A DNA stretch of 64,000 bases from Sordaria brevicollis (taxonomy: Eukaryota > Ascomycota > Sordariomycetes > Sordariales > Sordariaceae). Positions 22,501 to 33,641 of this stretch are shown here, in pieces. The position numbers and the translations under genes are program-made. The notes beneath the pieces are model-generated. The model ran no database searches and was not told the origin of the DNA. It worked only from the letters and a program-made list of their open reading frames with translations. The DNA lies in the NCBI GenBank assembly GCA_033439795.1, contig JAUTDP010000010.1, positions 434,001 through 498,000 on the forward strand. The letters are read 5' to 3'. Position 1 is the stretch's first letter, and every line of letters starts with the position of its first letter.

Positions 22501-25500
22501 GGCCCTTTTCCCGTCACTTGTTGCTCTGACGCGACCAAGCGATCAGCAACAATCATCGAGATCATTGAAAATTTTCTGTCTTCACGGCTCATTGAAGTTC
22601 CACTTTGACCTCAGTTTTTTGTTTCTCGTTCTGGAACTGTCTCGTACTCTCGTTCGATCCGCTACCCGCTGGGTTGACATTGCGCGAAACGCCCGACCCA
22701 CGCGACTTGAAGACCCTGTCGCTTCGAACAAAACAACCATGTCACCTCGTTGGACCCGACTTGGCAATGCTTCGTCTTCGGCCCGTCGCCCCCACCGAAA
22801 GATGTAACCAATTGGCAGCAAACTTGGCAGTTCAGGGATGCCAAGCGAGCTGGTGCTTCCAAAACTTCGTCGGGATTCTCCGTTGAGGTTCTTTTTCGCT
22901 TCTCTACGTCCTCCACTCTCCAGCTTCCCTGTCAGTTCGTTTTTGCTGTTTGGCAACACGATGAGAATGCGTCATCGTGAGCTTCCAGAAAATGCCTCCT
23001 TTTGCTTCTTAGGTAGGGTTCTTTGATCTGAATTCTCTTTTACGCAAGACAATTGAGAACAGAGAATTTCCCACAAGTGATCGCGTTGCTCCGTGGCAAA
23101 TACTCTATGATGGATCATGAGTAACGCCATAGATTGCTCTATGACAGCCAGATTTGTGGTTATCACAAGTGGCAGGCAGGCCTTGACCCAACGACACCAA
23201 AGACGGGCATCATCAGATCACAAGATTCGCACCCCGAAACCAGTTCAACAGTTCTGGCTGGGAATTACCTCACTGTGCATCAAAGTCGCTTTTGTCGCGT
23301 CATGATTCCATTTTTGCCAAGGTCAAGGACTTCCATACACAGTGTGATCTGGTGAGAATCCGCGCATCAAAGTTGATCAGGGCGCTAGAACGAAAAACGG
23401 TGGGCCTCGGAAGGCCGAAGCGAAAATCCACCTTCGCATGCAGGTTTCGTGGGTTGCGGCTCTGCAAAGAAACGACAAGGGCTCTCCAGGGCCTATATCG
23501 GAGTCATGATCCATTCGAGAAAGAACCAAACACCAGAAATCGCATGTCGTCAGCACTGGCGGAGGTGGCGATGCGGGAAAAACAAATCAGCTCCGATATC
23601 AATACCACAGATCTGGATCAACATGGGATCGTGGGTGCACAACACCAGCTTTAACGTTCGGATGGTTGGAGATTTCCCAAAAGGGATGAACGACAACCAT
23701 TAAGTCTAAGATTAAGGTTAATCCTATCACATCCTATGGCATCATAGAAGACACATCCCTAGTTGTTGAGAGTACTCGCAAGTGGCCTCCTCTGGATGAT
23801 CAGTCCGCCCCATGGAAAAGAGCTTCCGCACTCCTCTCCAGCGACTCTTATCTCCGGCTCCAAAATAACCTTAACTTCCTTTGCCTCAACGTGGATCAAC
23901 GGAAGCGAACCTGGCACCACCAGGACAGAATGGAGTTTCCCCGCGTTGAGACTGATCGGATGTGACGGGACGATCTGGTACCGTGAGCTGCGGTACTCGT
24001 AAGTAGAGTGAAAATTTTCATTGTGGATTTTCACTCTGCGAGTCCTTCGAACCCTCTCACTGAACACGGGTTCTCGCTAGCCAAACCCAAAATCCTGCGA
24101 AGAGATGCCACACGACAACCGTCTTTAATCATTGAGGAACTCACGAAGCTTGTGGCTGGCTTGAAACTGAGGAGTGGCTGGTAAGTGAATAGCGGCAAGG
24201 TCCTGGCAAACCTTGCGGCTATTCATGTCGAAAATCATCTTGCGGCATTGCACAGTTGGCATACCTACCATAACCCTGTCCCACTTGTCTCGCTGTAAGT
24301 TGAACAAAACTCTTTCCGAACGCCGGCATCGCGATCACCTTTCATACGAACGGCATCACCACTTTTTGACTTGTCGACCTTTGCGTTCTTGGAAGGAGGC
24401 GTCTCTTCAACAAGTCAACCACGATCGCCCTTGTCTTCTGTTTCCTTGGAGCCACAGTGAGGAACATTACGCTTCTTTTCTTCCGTTAATTACCTGTTAC
24501 TGCTATCTGGAAATCAACAAGTGTCCGACGTTTGAAACATACGGTTGTTCGGCAAGTTATACGTTCTCTTTATCACTCGTTCTCAAGTCGTGGAGCAGGG
24601 CAAGATGGGAGATGACTCATCTCCTTTTACACAATGTTTCTCCTTACAACTGACCCAACTTCTCAACGAGGTACAATGTTGTTCCAATTTTTGTCCGCAA
24701 CAATCCTCCCACGAGCTCACGTCGTACATTTCTTCGTGGGACAATTCCAAGGCAAACCAGACCCTCCCCTCTTTTTTCCATTAAGCCAAGCCACATTTTG
24801 AACACGTACATATCGGGACAGGAAATCAACCTGAACTAAGCGTCAAGATGAACTGCCATGTCCGTCTTCCTCCCGCTAGACTCGAGTGTCTTTTGGAGCT
24901 AAAAGCGGCCTAAACACACTTGTAGGTATCAACACCGATGCAGAGACCCTTAAAAGCAGTATTTTCTCGTGACGAAGAAAAATTAATTGACAGGAACAAC
25001 CGGCGGACCGCCTCAACGGTTATTGAAGAAACATACGAGGACAATCATTGGAATGGTAGCGAGCAGGAAGTATCCAACAATATGCCGAGGGTATAATTTC
25101 GCTTGTCTCGTTCTTCGAACTGCTTAGTGGAGATTAACTGGTGAAGGAAAATATAATCGCAAGAACACTTACTTCCACTGGGGATGCACTTTCTCCAAAG
25201 ATATTTAGTATTGTATTACTATTTGGATATATTTTCTTACGAGTGGTATTTTGTACGAAGCTTATAGAGTGTATGAAACTTACGAATACATTCTCCTGAC
25301 GGCCGAGTTCGTCTTCGTTAAAGGTATATCACTTTTAGGAAGCCTGATCTAGAAGAAGACATGGTTGGGGTTGTTGAGCAGAAATTGATACTCGTAATGG
25401 AGCGTTTAGTAACGAGCTTACCTCTCGCCGTAAAAACTTGAAGAGTCTAGACTAAGACACTTACTTACGGCTTGGTCACTTTCGTTACGCAAAGCACATA

Positions 25501-26701
25501 TGAATGGTCTTCAGCGCGCTTGGAGACGGTCGAAGAGACCTCTCAAGCTATGCAGCTAATAAAAGGAGTGCCAGGCTCGGTTCGAACTCCTAAACAGCTT
25601 CAGGCACTACGTAAGTCAGCTGGTCATACATGTACCTTGAGGGCCCCCAGTGGATCTTACCTCACGCCCAGGCCCTTAGTAACGTTTTCTGATATCCTGT
25701 ACCTGTGGCATTGTTGATGAGCTTTTTCGGAATAGCTACTTGGTCTCGAGCTGGGAGGCTACCTATCTCTAGTAGGACTTCCATGCCTTACCTCCCGGTA
25801 ATGTTTTGTGGCTCAAGTATCTCACGTGCTAGACTAGTTCTGCCGTCGTTGCTCGTCTCATTGCGTCACCTTCGAGCATTCTATTGGGTCTGTCACGTCT
25901 AGGAATTGCACAGAGAAGGCGTCTTGTTGCAAGTGATCCTCCCCAGTTCTTACTCTTCCCGAGCCTATATCTCGTTGTTGGGTCAATGGCTGACACATCA
26001 TATAAGGCCGTGTGGGCCATTGGGTACTTGTCTTCATCAAACCACCAAAGACCTCCTCGGGACACTTCAAGAAGGCAATGGATTGGGGAGAATTGAAGAG
26101 GAAGTGGAGGCTGATGAGCTTCCAGAAGTTTATGCTGCGACGGGACTGGATAGAAACGTCGACGTAGCAGAGTGAAGTGAGGTCCGAAAAGGAGCCACGT
26201 CTTTGGACTGCTCTAGACTGTCGGTCCACGAGATTCGCAGGGACCAACTCACGAGGGCCACTGTCTTTAGGGGTTCTGGGGTCCAAGAAGTGCGGGGAAC
26301 ATTGTGAGGCTAAAGCGATCAGCAACTTTAATTTGTGGATACCATTGAGGAGACGTGGCCAATCAGAGGCTCGGATGTGCGACATTACGGACGGTCCGCG
26401 TTAAGGTAATTCCAAAATTTCATTCATCTGCCTTAGCAGGGACCGTGCCAAATGCCTGCCGTTGTGCGCACATTTTGTTAGCTGGGTTGAGGTATTGTGG
26501 TGGTCACCTTCCGTTGCGTGACGTGCAATTTCTTTCCACCGACCAGACGCGCAGCAACCGAGTCCACTGAGTGTGTCTGGCCATCGTTCGGGTTTCAATC
26601 CTCGAACCAACCTTTACCGATTGATTCTTCTTGTTTCCGGCATCACAGCCTCAGCATCCCGTAGTCTCGCATTTTCAGTCTTTACGGACCGTCAAGCAAC
26701 C
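19529..26701. other. Long gene-free interval (about 7.2 kb)
   Basis: The first few hundred bases are the MFS promoter. Beyond that I find only short overlapping frames on both strands (for example 20524-20922 and 25858-26385, both minus) with no domain, signal peptide or consistent splice structure. A copy of the dispersed motif lies near 22455. Composition is normal, with no sign of the heavy RIP seen further right. The interval could contain non-coding transcripts or a rapidly evolving gene that I cannot recognise. No tRNA gene was found. Confidence 0.5.
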
Positions 26702-28324
26702 ATGCCGAGGCCAATCGAGGCGGACGTGCACAGCGCGTTCATGGAATTCCGCAACGCAGGTATTTTCACCCTCCCCGTTACGCCATCCTTACCGCCATCA
26801 TTACCGCGATCCTTACCAATCGCGCGTTGTTACATCTTACATTTGGTACTATCGGTGACAGTACCATACTTACCTACGCTACCTACGCAACATTGGATTG
26901 AACCTGGCTGTTCGCCGATGCCTGAATGATGATCAAGTGGAAGGCTGACTCGTCTCTGGATGGCTCCACCAAGCAGACGAAAAGTGCATGTCGGTCCAGT
27001 GTCTCTTCTGCCACCAAGTCCGCGCAAAGAACACAACGAGGCAGAAGCAACATCTTGCCCAGTGCCAGCAATACCTCGCCCAGAATCCCGAGGCCGGTGC
27101 TGCCCTCAAGCAGTCGGTGGAGCAGCAGCAACATGCCCAGGGGCAGGGCCACGATGGCTCCGGCCACGTCCCGGCCGGTCACGGCAACATTCCCCACGGT
27201 GGTCCCGGCGGTCACGGCCACGGCCCCGGTCCCGGTCCCGGTCCGGACAACGGCGGTAACAACGCCAACCTGAACGCCGGTCACCAGGTTCCGAACCAAC
27301 ACCCGGCCGCCGCTAATGTCGGCGCTACCAGTGTGTATCCCGAGCCCACTTCGCTGGATCCCAACCAGCACACAAACCTGGGATTTACTCCTAATGCTCG
27401 TATTAATGGAACGAGCACGCCTCATGGCACCAGTACCCCTATTCCGCAGCACATTCGTCCCATGTCTGGCACTTCCAGCGCTCCTCCCGCCAAGCGCCAG
27501 AAGACCAAGCAGACCAACCCCAACTTGCCCGAGATCCCTCTTGCGGAGGTCCATGCCGCTTTCGTTGAGTTTCAGGCCAAGGAAGGTGACAAGTGCTTGT
27601 CCGCCAAATGCATATACTGCAACCAAGTTCGTGCGAAGAACACGTCCCGCCAGCGCGAGCATCTGCTCCAGTGCCCGGGCTACCAGGCCACCATGAAAGA
27701 CAGGATCCCGGCCAACAACCTTCTGCACCACTTTGACGATGACGACGTCGCCGCCTCGCTCGCCCTGCCTACTCCCACACTTGAGCTTGACTTCCGCATG
27801 AGCATCCGGGTCAAGCCCAAGATCAACATCGGCAACGGCACCTATGGCCGTCAGAGCTGGATCTCTTGCATCGGTGGTCAATGGGCTGGTCGCTGGGGCA
27901 AGGGTAGTGTTCTTGTACGTAAACACCATCCACTGATTGACTTGATGGGCATGCCCGTTCATGACAACTAGGCGCATACTAACGTTCCTTGCTTTCACAG
28001 GCTAGCGGTCAAGATACCCAGACATCTTTCAAAGAGACAGAGACCAAGATCGATGCCCGATATATCATCCAGACCAACGACGACCACCCGGCCATGATCA
28101 TCTGCAAGGTCGAGGGTTGGTGGGTCGGCGACAAGGAGATCATGGAGCGTCTCCAAGACCCGGTCGCCGCTGACAACGTTGCAGCTAACCGCTACAAGTT
28201 GCGCGTCACCATCAAGCTGGAGACAGGCGACGAGCGCTACGAGGAGCTCAACAGCGGTGTTTGGGTTGGCAGTGGCTGCCGCCGCGGTGCTGAAATTGTC
28301 TACGATGCCTACCGCGTCAACTAG
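26702..28324 (+). CDS. Two BED-like zinc fingers fused to a DUF3237-like domain
   Basis: Three exons (26702-26759, 26977-27914, 28001-28324) join in frame to 439 residues. Intron 1 (217 bases) has the weaker donor GTATTT; intron 2 (86 bases) has GTACGT and a perfect ACTAAC branch site. Splicing at 26760 and 26976 restores a first finger module matching the second: VH(S/A)AF(M/V)EF, then KC, then C-x2-C-x13-H-x3-C with ligands C28, C31, H45, C49 and C231, C234, H248, C252. That spacing fits BED-type DNA-binding fingers, often found in chromatin proteins and hAT transposase derivatives. Between them is a Gly/His/Pro-rich linker. Residues from about 287 to the end (MSIRVKP...GNGTYGRQSWISCIGGQWAGRWGKGSVL...DARYIIQTNDD) resemble DUF3237, a family of unknown function. 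A DNA- or RNA-associated role is inference. Confidence 0.85.
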
Positions 28325-29839
28325 GTAGTCGGGACGAGGAAAGGGGTGGAGGAAGACTAACGAGAAGGATGTGCGTTGCTGTATCATGCCCCTTTGCTGC
28401 GATAAGATTATGATGGATCGACCGAGGCAGGCCACTCGGGTTGAACGACTTGAGCGATCACCTTCTAACGCTTCTGTAAATGTTTATTACGGCGGTATGA
28501 CTTTCCGAACATTATTGCCCACAGAGACTTATAGCTATTTCTTCGCCATGGTTGCTGTAGGTAACCTAGCACACTACTTGTCTAGTGAGTGGCAATGACC
28601 CTAGTACACAAAGATAGTCAAGCCAAGTGTCTTGAATAAATTCTTCACAATATTATGTTGGTTTCATGTGTTTCCGTTCATTTCTCTGGTTCTATTTCTG
28701 TCTTTACTATTACTTTTCTCTAGTCCGTCCTTTAATCCTCCTTTCTCCTCGTCATCACATGCTTCTCGACGTTCCCTGCCAATTCGACGCCAGTTAGGTA
28801 GTCAGGCTGCTGATGATACGAAGACGGATTCGAAAGTGATATGGTGGTCTCCATTCTTCATCACTGCACTGCTCTTTTCTTTCCTTCGATGCCCAGCTGA
28901 CGGTTCACCCATGTAACCCTAGATCCAATCAGGGATACTGGGCTTGCTGTCATTTCGCTGCATATATTAACAGCCAACCTTTGCCGCACCTTCACGTCTC
29001 TCGCCAATCTCATCCATACCCTCAGGGCAACACTCCCAGCCCGCGAACCCGGCTCCAGGGACGAAGGGTATGTAACGGGGTCCTTGATGACACAGTACCG
29101 TCAGCCTGGGAATGTCGTGCAGATAATGTTACCCTTCTGGTCAAACTTTTGAGACCGAGTCAACACCGATTCCGGGTACATTCGGCCTATTGCTACGCCG
29201 CCAGTACCAGCTCCTGCATCGTTGCTCGTTGCTTTTTCTACGCGGCCCAAGAATCTCGTTGTTGTCAGCTTTACGAAGCAACGTCAGCCGCACCAGTCTC
29301 ATCGATCACCAATCGCAGCTGTTCGCAGCATATCCTGACTGCCACACTCTTGCCCAAAACATACTCTCAACCGCCATGTTTGGGGTCACCAGTCTCTAAC
29401 AAAGGACAACCTGATTGCATCAACCGGCCGCAAGCTCAGGACTTCCCCAAGGGAAGGGTTACGTTGAAGTGTCACTCGCATTGCCTTTGGATTTCACCGA
29501 ATTGTTGGATGTGGTCTACCTTTACGATAACGACCGTCGTTACTGTTGTGTTACGCCTCATCGAGTACCCCCATGTCACAGCCGCATCTCGAAACTTACA
29601 CTCTTCACTGCTTCAGAAGTATACGCCCATTATTCGCCGAACATAGCCTCGTCGAGGCCATCGACTTCTATCTGCTGGGCTACGGCACCGTATCATGGGA
29701 TCAGGTCACTGGAAAGCAACAGCTTGATGTGTGTCTCGGACAGACGAGGAGAGGATATCCAAGGAGTGACCGAAAGTCACACGCGACGCGGCAGCCCTAT
29801 GTTGATTGCTTATAAAGTGGACAATATCGAACCGTCGCC
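28325..29839. other. Interval before the esterase gene, no supported gene
   Basis: About 1.5 kb. Frames at 28632-28916 and 28981-29646 are open but have no recognisable domain; the second begins at a TTG rather than an ATG, and the first is low-complexity. The final 150 bases form the probable leader of the esterase, with TTATAAAGTGG near 29811. Confidence 0.5.
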
Positions 29840-31639
29840 ATGGACCGGAAACGCACAGGTTCGCATATTGCGAGCCATACAAAATCCCGTCTTTCATATA
29901 TCAATACCGCGATGATGACTGTGGCTTTCTCTGCTATTCTTTACGCTCTGCTCATCAGCAACTCCTTTGCTGAGCTTGGAGGGGGCAGTCTACGACAACG
30001 ACAAAGCCCAAGATGTGTCGCCAGCTCTTTTGCCAATGTGGTCAACCTTCCTGGAGTCACCGTCACCGTCGAGAAGGCCGTATCGATAGCGGAACGCGGC
30101 TCTTATACGGAGTCAGGAAACCAGGGCTTCCCAAACACGATTGACATGTTGCCGGCACTATGTGCTATGACTGTCAAAGTTACCAACACCTCCGATGTTC
30201 CCACAAAACCCCAGTCCAGCTACCGCATCGGCTTATTCCTCCCTACCGCAAGCAATTGGAATTCGAGGATTCTCACTGTAGGCGGTGCTTCATTTTCTGG
30301 TGGCATTAACTGGCCGGGTATGAGCGAGGGAACACACTACGGCTTTGCAACCCTCTCAACAGACAACGGCCATAGCTCAGCGGGCAGCGATCTATCCTGG
30401 GCAACCCCAGCGCGGCTCTACGACTGGGGCTACCGAGCACTGCACGGCTCAGTTGTCGTCGGCAAGCTTCTCGTTGCTCACTACTACAGCAACTCACCCT
30501 CCTACTCCTATTACGCAGGATGCTCGACCGGAGGCCGTCAAGGTCTGAAGGAGATCCAGTACGATGCCAACAGCTTTGACGGCGTCCTAGTTGGTGCTCC
30601 AGCCTGGGACACCATGCACCTGATGCCATGGATCTCCAAGATTGCCACCCTACAACTCAACACCACCGCCAACGGCAGGTTACGAGCTACCCAGCTATCC
30701 ATCCTCGCCACCGAAGTCCTACGCCAGTGCGACGCCCAAGACGGCGTCAAAGACAACATCATCAGCCAACCCGACCAATGCCGCTTCGACATTTCCAAAA
30801 TCATCTGCTCCGATCCATCCCGGTGCCTCACCCGCGCGCAAGCCGACACGGCCCTCAAAATTTGGGGAGACTACACCATTACCACCGGCAACAACAGTGG
30901 TCGCAACCGGACAGTCTACAACGGCTTCGCCCTCAGCTCCGAAGACCAATGGTCCGTCTACTTCGGCACCGACTCCGCCCTCGTCGACTTCGACTTTAGT
31001 TACGAGCGTTACTTCCTTTACAACCTTTCCTCTCAATACACATGGCAACAATACTCCGACCAAGTCGTGCTGGACTCGGAACGGATCAACCCGGGGCAAG
31101 CAACAGCTAACAAATTCGACGCCGTCTCTTCTTACCGTAACAAAGGAGGGAAGATCATCATGTACCACGGTCTTGCCGACGGACTGATTTCCCCAAAGAC
31201 TTCGCTGGGGTATTATAACGCTACCATATCGGCGCTTGGTTCGTCGGTGGGAGATATAAGGTCCTGGTTCCGCTACTTTGAAGTACCGGGTATGCAGCAT
31301 TGTTACTTTAGTAACCGGTTCAATGCCCCTTGGGACTTTGGCGCGCCGGGCCAGGCTTCGCAGTTGAGGATGTTACCGGCTCTTGGGACGGGGTTGAAGG
31401 CGTTTGGAGACGGGTGGTCGGTTCCTGGACATTTGGGTGATGAGAGGTATGATGTGCTGAGCGCGCTGGTGAAGTGGGTGGAGGAGGGAACGCAGGTTGA
31501 GCAGGTGATTGCCACGGCGTTTACGGAGGATTTGAGTGGGAAGGTGTATAGGACGAGGCCAATATGTGCTTGGCCGGAGCGGGCGGTTTGGGATGGGAAG
31601 GGGGATGTCAATGTTGCTGGGAGCTGGAGGTGTGCTTGA
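29840..31639 (+). CDS. Secreted tannase / feruloyl esterase family hydrolase
   Basis: A single exon of 599 residues, the usual size for the fungal tannase and feruloyl esterase B family. The catalytic triad can be placed: nucleophile Ser229 in GCSTGG (227-232), Asp447 in HGLADG, and His487 in MQHC. Cys228 and Cys488 lie beside the serine and histidine, forming the CS-D-HC disulfide motif typical of this family. A segment DGVKDNIISQPDQC (301-314) resembles the lid-region calcium site. A hydrophobic stretch at residues 26-44 is a signal sequence, so the enzyme is probably secreted and cleaves ester-linked phenolic acids (feruloyl or galloyl groups) from plant material. The ATG at 29840 gives a 24-residue basic lead before it; the in-frame ATG at 29912 gives a compact signal peptide and may be the real start. 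The coding strand turns from C-rich to G-rich near 31140. Confidence 0.95.
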   Translation: MDRKRTGSHIASHTKSRLSYINTAMMTVAFSAILYALLISNSFAELGGGSLRQRQSPRCVASSFANVVNLPGVTVTVEKAVSIAERGSYTESGNQGFPNTIDMLPALCAMTVKVTNTSDVPTKPQSSYRIGLFLPTASNWNSRILTVGGASFSGGINWPGMSEGTHYGFATLSTDNGHSSAGSDLSWATPARLYDWGYRALHGSVVVGKLLVAHYYSNSPSYSYYAGCSTGGRQGLKEIQYDANSFDGVLVGAPAWDTMHLMPWISKIATLQLNTTANGRLRATQLSILATEVLRQCDAQDGVKDNIISQPDQCRFDISKIICSDPSRCLTRAQADTALKIWGDYTITTGNNSGRNRTVYNGFALSSEDQWSVYFGTDSALVDFDFSYERYFLYNLSSQYTWQQYSDQVVLDSERINPGQATANKFDAVSSYRNKGGKIIMYHGLADGLISPKTSLGYYNATISALGSSVGDIRSWFRYFEVPGMQHCYFSNRFNAPWDFGAPGQASQLRMLPALGTGLKAFGDGWSVPGHLGDERYDVLSALVKWVEEGTQVEQVIATAFTEDLSGKVYRTRPICAWPERAVWDGKGDVNVAGSWRCA

Positions 31640-32747
31640 GGTGCGCGATCGTTGGAGGTCTTACTGTGATTGAGCGTCTTTGATCCTGTTTTTGTTAATG
31701 TAACAGAGTTATACGCTGTCGTTGTCGGAATCTCCATTGTTTCATAATAGTTTCTAGGATATTGTAGTTCATTTCGATCCATTGTTCCCAGTTTAGGCTC
31801 TTTGACATCGCCGTATCTTTCAGAAAGCATCCATGTCAGTAGTAGGTATTGCAGACGTGCCGTCGGTTATCACTTCTAGAGGTATTCTCGAACGTGATTA
31901 CGCAGTACAGGTAATTACCGAAGGCTGTTCGTGAAGAGTCACACTTGTTGAGGTGAAGAGGTCTTTGGCTTGTGTCTAGTGACACACTCAGCCAGGGGCA
32001 GGTATGGCCACACAGGCTCATTTCCAGGGGCACCTTACATTTGACCCAATCATCACGGTAACCAGAGCAACTGTTCATTCTTGCCCATGGTTACACCCGC
32101 TCTCATAAGGTACATACCCAGCCCTCAACGTCCTTCATGAACCTATTCACGTTTTCATCATGCTCAACAAATGGAGGAGCCTTGCTATCCCCTGTCTGTA
32201 CGACCTTCAAACCCCTGTCAATAAACATCAGTGACTGTCCGGTTGATTTCATGAACAACTGTGAGTGGAGTTGAGACATGGGTTGGGGTAGCTGAAGAGC
32301 TTCCCTTCTATATGCTGGCGAAGATCCTTGTCCGGGGAAGCTTCAATACTGTGAGGGAAATGCCTTACGACCGCACATCCCAGTGAAGTGCTCGAACGAA
32401 GAATAGGTAGGAACAATACCAAACTGATGATGCACAGCTCATGTAATCGCCATGTTCCCACATCTTAGCCTCCATAAATTGGAAATACTCAGTGGATGAT
32501 GGATGGTGAAGATGATGCTGGGGTTAGTCTCAGTCATCCCAGCGGGAACATCATGATGAAGAGTGAGGGTTCTCAGCATAGATGACATACTGCGACTGAA
32601 GGCAATTGTTGCCCAAATGGTCTATAAATTATTAGCCATGTTCGCGGTCGGAGTGGATTTTTCCCTCCCAACTTCAACGCAAATTGTCTTGTCGGAAACG
32701 AACTGCACACTCATAGCCAGCCAAAGCCCCAGCGACACCACCTCAAC
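31640..32747. other. Interval with no supported gene
   Basis: About 1.1 kb of ordinary intergenic DNA. Short overlapping frames on both strands show no domains. TCTATAAATT at 32621-32630, about 120 bases upstream of the next start codon, is a likely TATA element for the following gene. Confidence 0.55.
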
Positions 32748-33641
32748 ATGGACGGACACTCACCGGTATCTGCCCGACAGGCCTCAAAGTCCACGGACAA
32801 AATTCAGTTGAGTGAAGCCAGAACACAAACTGCCACCATACCTCCAACTATACAGAGCTACGCCGCCCAGTTCCCCAACGCCCAAAGGGCCCAGGAGGCC
32901 CACGAGCTTGACCCAGATCCTTTGGAAACGAGGCCAAGGACACCACGTACGTCTTTCTCCTCATCTTCTTCCCAATCTTCCTCTTCTACGTATTCCACCG
33001 CGCCCGAGTACCAGCTGCAGGAGGAGCCGCCGCGGCCGCGGCCTCGCCCCTCAGACGTAGCCCATTCTTCCTCTCCTACGTATTCTTTGTCCCATTCTTC
33101 CTCTCCTGCGTGTTGCCCTGCCCTCCAGGAGCCGCCACAGCAGGAATCGCCTCGGCTGCCGTCTCAACCCCTAGACGTAACCCCGTCGGCCGTCCCCAGG
33201 AGGAACCTTGGCTCCACCGGAACGGACGAAAGCCCCGTAGAAGACGCCACCACTTCCCCGAGAGACACTGGAGCTACCAAAGGAGACTTTCAAGCTCCGT
33301 TAGCGTCGCCGCAGACGCTTGAGCCCAATATTAAACCCCAATCGGAATCGGAGCTCGAAGCGGAGTTGGCATCATCGTCAACTGCAACGGCCGAGGGTAC
33401 GGCAAGAACCAGACCTACAGGTACCCAATTCCAGACCATGCTTGGCATCTTGAGAGAACGACGGCGAGAAGAAGAAGAAAATAGAGCGGCTGAAGAGGCT
33501 GCAAGGAGGGAAAGGAGGGAAAGGATCAGAAGTCAGATCCAGTCAGTTAGGTCTCTTTTAGAGGACTGCGAAGAGGAGAACGAGGAGCTAGACAAGAAGG
33601 CAAAGAAGAAGAAGGAAGGAAAGGGGAAGGGAAGGGAGTAG
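32748..33641 (+). CDS. Hypothetical protein, Ser/Pro-rich with a charged coiled-coil C-terminus
   Basis: A single exon of 297 residues starting at CAACATGG, a good initiation context. I recognise no family. The first 200 residues are disordered and rich in Ser, Pro, Thr and Glu, with serine runs (SSSSSQSSSS) and Pro-Arg stretches. Residues about 225-280 (starting TQFQTMLGILRERRREEEEN) form a highly charged helix with heptad spacing, probably a coiled coil, followed by a lysine-rich tail (KKAKKKKEGKGKGRE) that could act as a nuclear localisation signal. A TATA-like TCTATAAATT lies about 120 bases upstream. The length, open frame and helix argue for a real gene; the low-complexity composition means chance cannot be wholly excluded. 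Confidence 0.65.
   Translation: MDGHSPVSARQASKSTDKIQLSEARTQTATIPPTIQSYAAQFPNAQRAQEAHELDPDPLETRPRTPRTSFSSSSSQSSSSTYSTAPEYQLQEEPPRPRPRPSDVAHSSSPTYSLSHSSSPACCPALQEPPQQESPRLPSQPLDVTPSAVPRRNLGSTGTDESPVEDATTSPRDTGATKGDFQAPLASPQTLEPNIKPQSESELEAELASSSTATAEGTARTRPTGTQFQTMLGILRERRREEEENRAAEEAARRERRERIRSQIQSVRSLLEDCEEENEELDKKAKKKKEGKGKGRE

Noticed and set aside
28981..29646. 221-codon frame upstream of the esterase
   Set aside because: It starts at TTG rather than ATG, shows no domain and overlaps other frames; no splice link to the esterase could be made.
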